Below, one piece after another: positions 31,690-33,299 of a stretch of 33,299 nucleotides of DNA. Source of the stretch: Candidatus Sulfopaludibacter sp. SbA3 (GTDB taxonomy: Bacteria; Acidobacteriota; Terriglobia; Bryobacterales; Bryobacteraceae). A program made the translations under genes and the position numbers. The first letter of the stretch is position 1; each line of letters begins with the position of its first letter. Under the pieces are notes generated by a model. It did no database searches. It was given only the letters and a program-made list of their open reading frames with translations, and had not been told where the DNA came from. Location of the stretch: assembly GCA_945861625.1 (NCBI GenBank), contig CAMAVI010000037.1, forward strand, positions 1 through 33,299, in the 5' to 3' direction.

Positions 31690-32930
31690 ATGAGCATTTA
31701 CAGCGACTACCTGGGGCAACCGCTTGCGGCCGATTTCGACAAGCTTACTGCTGAGCGGAAACTGCAACTGCGCCGTATTTCGGCGCTCCGGGGCGGCCGG
31801 GATGTCTTTGTTTACGCCGCTGATATGAACAAGGAGACGCCACTCGCGGCGATCGGCTATAGCGACATCCTTCCAATAACTGACCTTGTCTCGACTCTCA
31901 AGAGCTCTGCGATCGACATCATTCTCGAAACGCCCGGCGGTTCCGGCGAAGTCGCTGATGATGTCGTCAGATTCCTGCGTGGAAAGTATTCCGACATCGG
32001 TGTCATTGTTCCGGGCTGGGCGAAGAGCGCCGGAACAATTATCGCCATGTCTGCCGATGAGATTCTTATGGGACCTGGCTCAGCGCTGGGCCCCATCGAC
32101 GCGCAAATGGCATGGCAAGGTAAGCGGTTCTCAGCAGACGCGCTCTTGGAGGGCTTTGAAAAAATCAAGAAGGAGGTCGCAGATACCGGTATTTTGAATA
32201 AGGCCTACATCCCGATCCTCCAGGGTATATCCCCGGTATATCCCCCGGGGAGCTCCAAAGCGCTGACAACGCCCTGAAATTTGCAAAGAAACTGGTAGCG
32301 GATTGGCTCGCACAGTACAAGTTCAGAACTTGGACGAACCACTCGAGCACAAAACAACTTGTTACCGAAGAGGAGAAGAAGGCCCGCGCCCAGGAGGTGG
32401 CTGATCAACTCTGCGATCATCGATCGTGGCTCACGCACGGAAGGTCGATCAAGCTAACCGATCTCGCGAAGATGCGGCTTGTCGTATGTGATTATTCTCA
32501 GACGCCAGAACTGGCGGACGCAATTGGGCGGTATTTTGCACTGCTGCAAATGTCGTTTGCCACGAACTTGTACAAGATCTATGAAACGGCAGATTCGCAG
32601 ATTTACAAGTTCCTGGCTCCGCAGGTTCCGCCGCCTCAGCAGCTTTTGGCGCAGCAAATGCCGGGGGCTGAGGTGGTGCTTTTTGATCTGCAATGCAATC
32701 GGTGCAAGGCTATGGCGAAGGTACAGGCGAACCTCGGTAGCCCGAAACCCATCCAACCCGGGTGCGTCGCTTTCCCCGGAAACAACAAACTAGCCTGCCC
32801 GAGTTGCGGGATCGAGCACGACCTGACAGACGCGCGGCGACAACTTGAAGCGCAGGCTAGGAAGCCCTGTGGTTTAATTGGAAAGGCTCCCAATGGATAC
32901 CGATCACACTACGTTCACGATTGTCTTTGA
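31690..32930 (+). pseudogene. SDH-type ClpP-fold serine protease with C-terminal zinc ribbon, broken by an 11-bp duplication
   Basis: Frame A (31690-32277) is a ClpP/crotonase-fold SDH_sah ('serine dehydrogenase proteinase') N-terminus: 'IDIILETPGGSGEVADDVV' (oxyanion loop PGGSG, 82-86), 'GWAKSAGTIIAMSADEI' (nucleophile S113), 'GPGSALGPIDAQ' (D137). After 'PILQG' it goes out of frame. Frame B continues with 'ALKFAKKLVADWLAQYKF', a C-terminal CxxC pair near 32694-32705 and another near 32800-32811 (zinc-ribbon-like), to a stop at 32930. Removing one copy of the duplicated 11-mer at 32224-32245 restores a single frame of about 409 residues. Members lie in membranes or defence-type contexts; here the gene is likely inactive. 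Confidence 0.75.
32224..32245 (+). repeat. 11-bp tandem duplication GGTATATCCCC x2
   Basis: Exact copies at 32224-32234 and 32235-32245. The length is not a multiple of three, so it shifts the SDH protease gene by two bases and produces a stop at 32277. With one copy the peptide reads 'QGISPGELQSADNAL', which joins both halves smoothly. Confidence 0.9.
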
Positions 32931-33081
32931 CAAAGTGCAGGAGAGCACTGGAGACCTCGCAGCCATGGCACTTCTCGCGGGTCTCGAGGCTGATCACGAA
33001 GAGTTTGATGAGATCGCCGAACTTCGTCGGCTTGTGCTTGAGATCACAGAACCTGATCCTGTTTCCTATACAACCGTTTAG
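32893..33081 (+). CDS. small acidic protein, 62 aa
   Basis: Begins MDTDHTTFTIVFDKVQ and is rich in Asp/Glu ('LEADHEEFDEIAELRRLVLE'). ATG at 32893 follows AAAGG at 8-bp spacing and overlaps the end of the SDH-type gene by 38 bp, so the two may be coupled. Unknown family; no motif. It could be an accessory to the protease gene. Confidence 0.5.
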   Translation: MDTDHTTFTIVFDKVQESTGDLAAMALLAGLEADHEEFDEIAELRRLVLEITEPDPVSYTTV

Positions 33082-33153
33082 GGGTCGGCTTCCGATCGGC
33101 CCCTCCCTCGGGATCACACCTGCTACCTGTTTCGAAATAGATCCTGATAAACG

Positions 33154-33299
33154 TGTAGCGCACCCGGTTCTTTGGACACAACATTGTTCACGCTGCTATC
33201 GCCTGGAAGTGCTCGCGCCGGGCCTGGGCCGGTGAGCGGTAACCCAGCTTTGCCATCAACCATTGCTGGTTGTACTTTCTGATGAAATCGCCCACCGCT
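33154..33299 (-). mobile_element. end of an IS3-family (IS150-group) insertion sequence, partial
   Basis: The terminal sequence TGTAGCGCACCC-GGTTCTTTGGACA starting at 33154 resembles the IS150-group inverted repeat (IS150 itself starts TGTACTGCACCC). The transposase stop follows 34 bp inside. This is the transposase-3' end; the element continues past the window. Confidence 0.75.
33188..33299 (-). CDS. IS3-family transposase (C-terminal part, runs off the window)
   Basis: The minus-strand frame ends at a TGA (33188-33190). Visible residues 'AVGDFIRKYNQQWLMAKLGY' then 'RSPAQARREHFQAIAA' are the C-terminus of an rve-domain IS3/IS150 OrfB: the 'YN--WL---LGYRSPAQAR' signature follows the third catalytic residue. 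The catalytic DDE residues lie outside the window, so activity cannot be judged. Confidence 0.85.
   Translation of the reverse strand, partial: AVGDFIRKYNQQWLMAKLGYRSPAQARREHFQAIAA

Noticed and set aside
1-33299. CRISPR array, rRNA genes or replication origin
   Set aside because: No regularly spaced repeats, no rRNA-like stretches, and no clustered DnaA-box-like motifs were found by reading.

Overview
The window is a high-GC chromosomal segment that reads like an Acidobacteriota genome, most likely a Solibacter/Bryobacter-type lineage. This is inferred from the gene content, not from a marker gene. The pointers are a very large Oar-like TonB-dependent receptor with an N-terminal carboxypeptidase-regulatory domain, many exported enzymes (YVTN propeller, PQQ dehydrogenase, VOC, cupin, and a secreted family common in Acidobacteria), and a TTG-started SMC.

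Layout. 0.2-1.3 kb: exported beta-propeller protein ending in a strong hairpin. 1.4-1.9 kb: hypothetical protein. 8.6-1.95 kb (minus): six-gene operon for a Tat-exported molybdenum hydroxylase (FeS, Mo and FAD subunits) with a membrane cytochrome b, an unknown 138-residue protein and an exported RIFT-barrel protein. 12.1-8.8 kb (minus): Oar-like outer-membrane receptor with a good sigma70-type promoter and a terminator. 13.8-12.3 kb (minus): exported M23 peptidase. 13.9 kb: tRNA-Val(GAC). 14.0-15.2 kb: class V aminotransferase. 15.3-19.1 kb: SMC. 22.5-19.05 kb (minus): tightly packed MoxR ATPase, a 616-residue protein of unknown family and an exported DUF4159 protein. 23.3-22.7 kb (minus): hypothetical protein. 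23.3-23.8 kb: YkgJ-type Cys-cluster protein. 24.3-23.8 kb (minus): Spy/CpxP-like protein. 24.4-25.2 kb: a fused scar of two broken NHEJ genes, the ligD polymerase end and the ku end, joined head to head. 29.3-25.2 kb (minus): four-gene set in which every product is exported (VOC, PQQ dehydrogenase, conserved secreted protein, cupin). 29.6-33.3 kb: accessory patch with DUF5063, a frameshifted HEPN-like gene, a ClpP-fold SDH-type protease gene broken by an 11-bp duplication, and the end of an IS150-group IS3 element.

How the parts work together. The Mo-hydroxylase operon looks like a periplasmic oxidation system feeding electrons to the membrane through a diheme-type cytochrome b. The PQQ operon looks like a second periplasmic oxidation module. 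The MoxR/616-aa/DUF4159 operon is the best candidate for an undescribed system: the ATPase and the last protein belong to known families, but the large middle protein does not, and the three are translationally coupled. The Ku/LigD scar suggests that bacterial NHEJ was lost here by one deletion, unless it is an assembly join.
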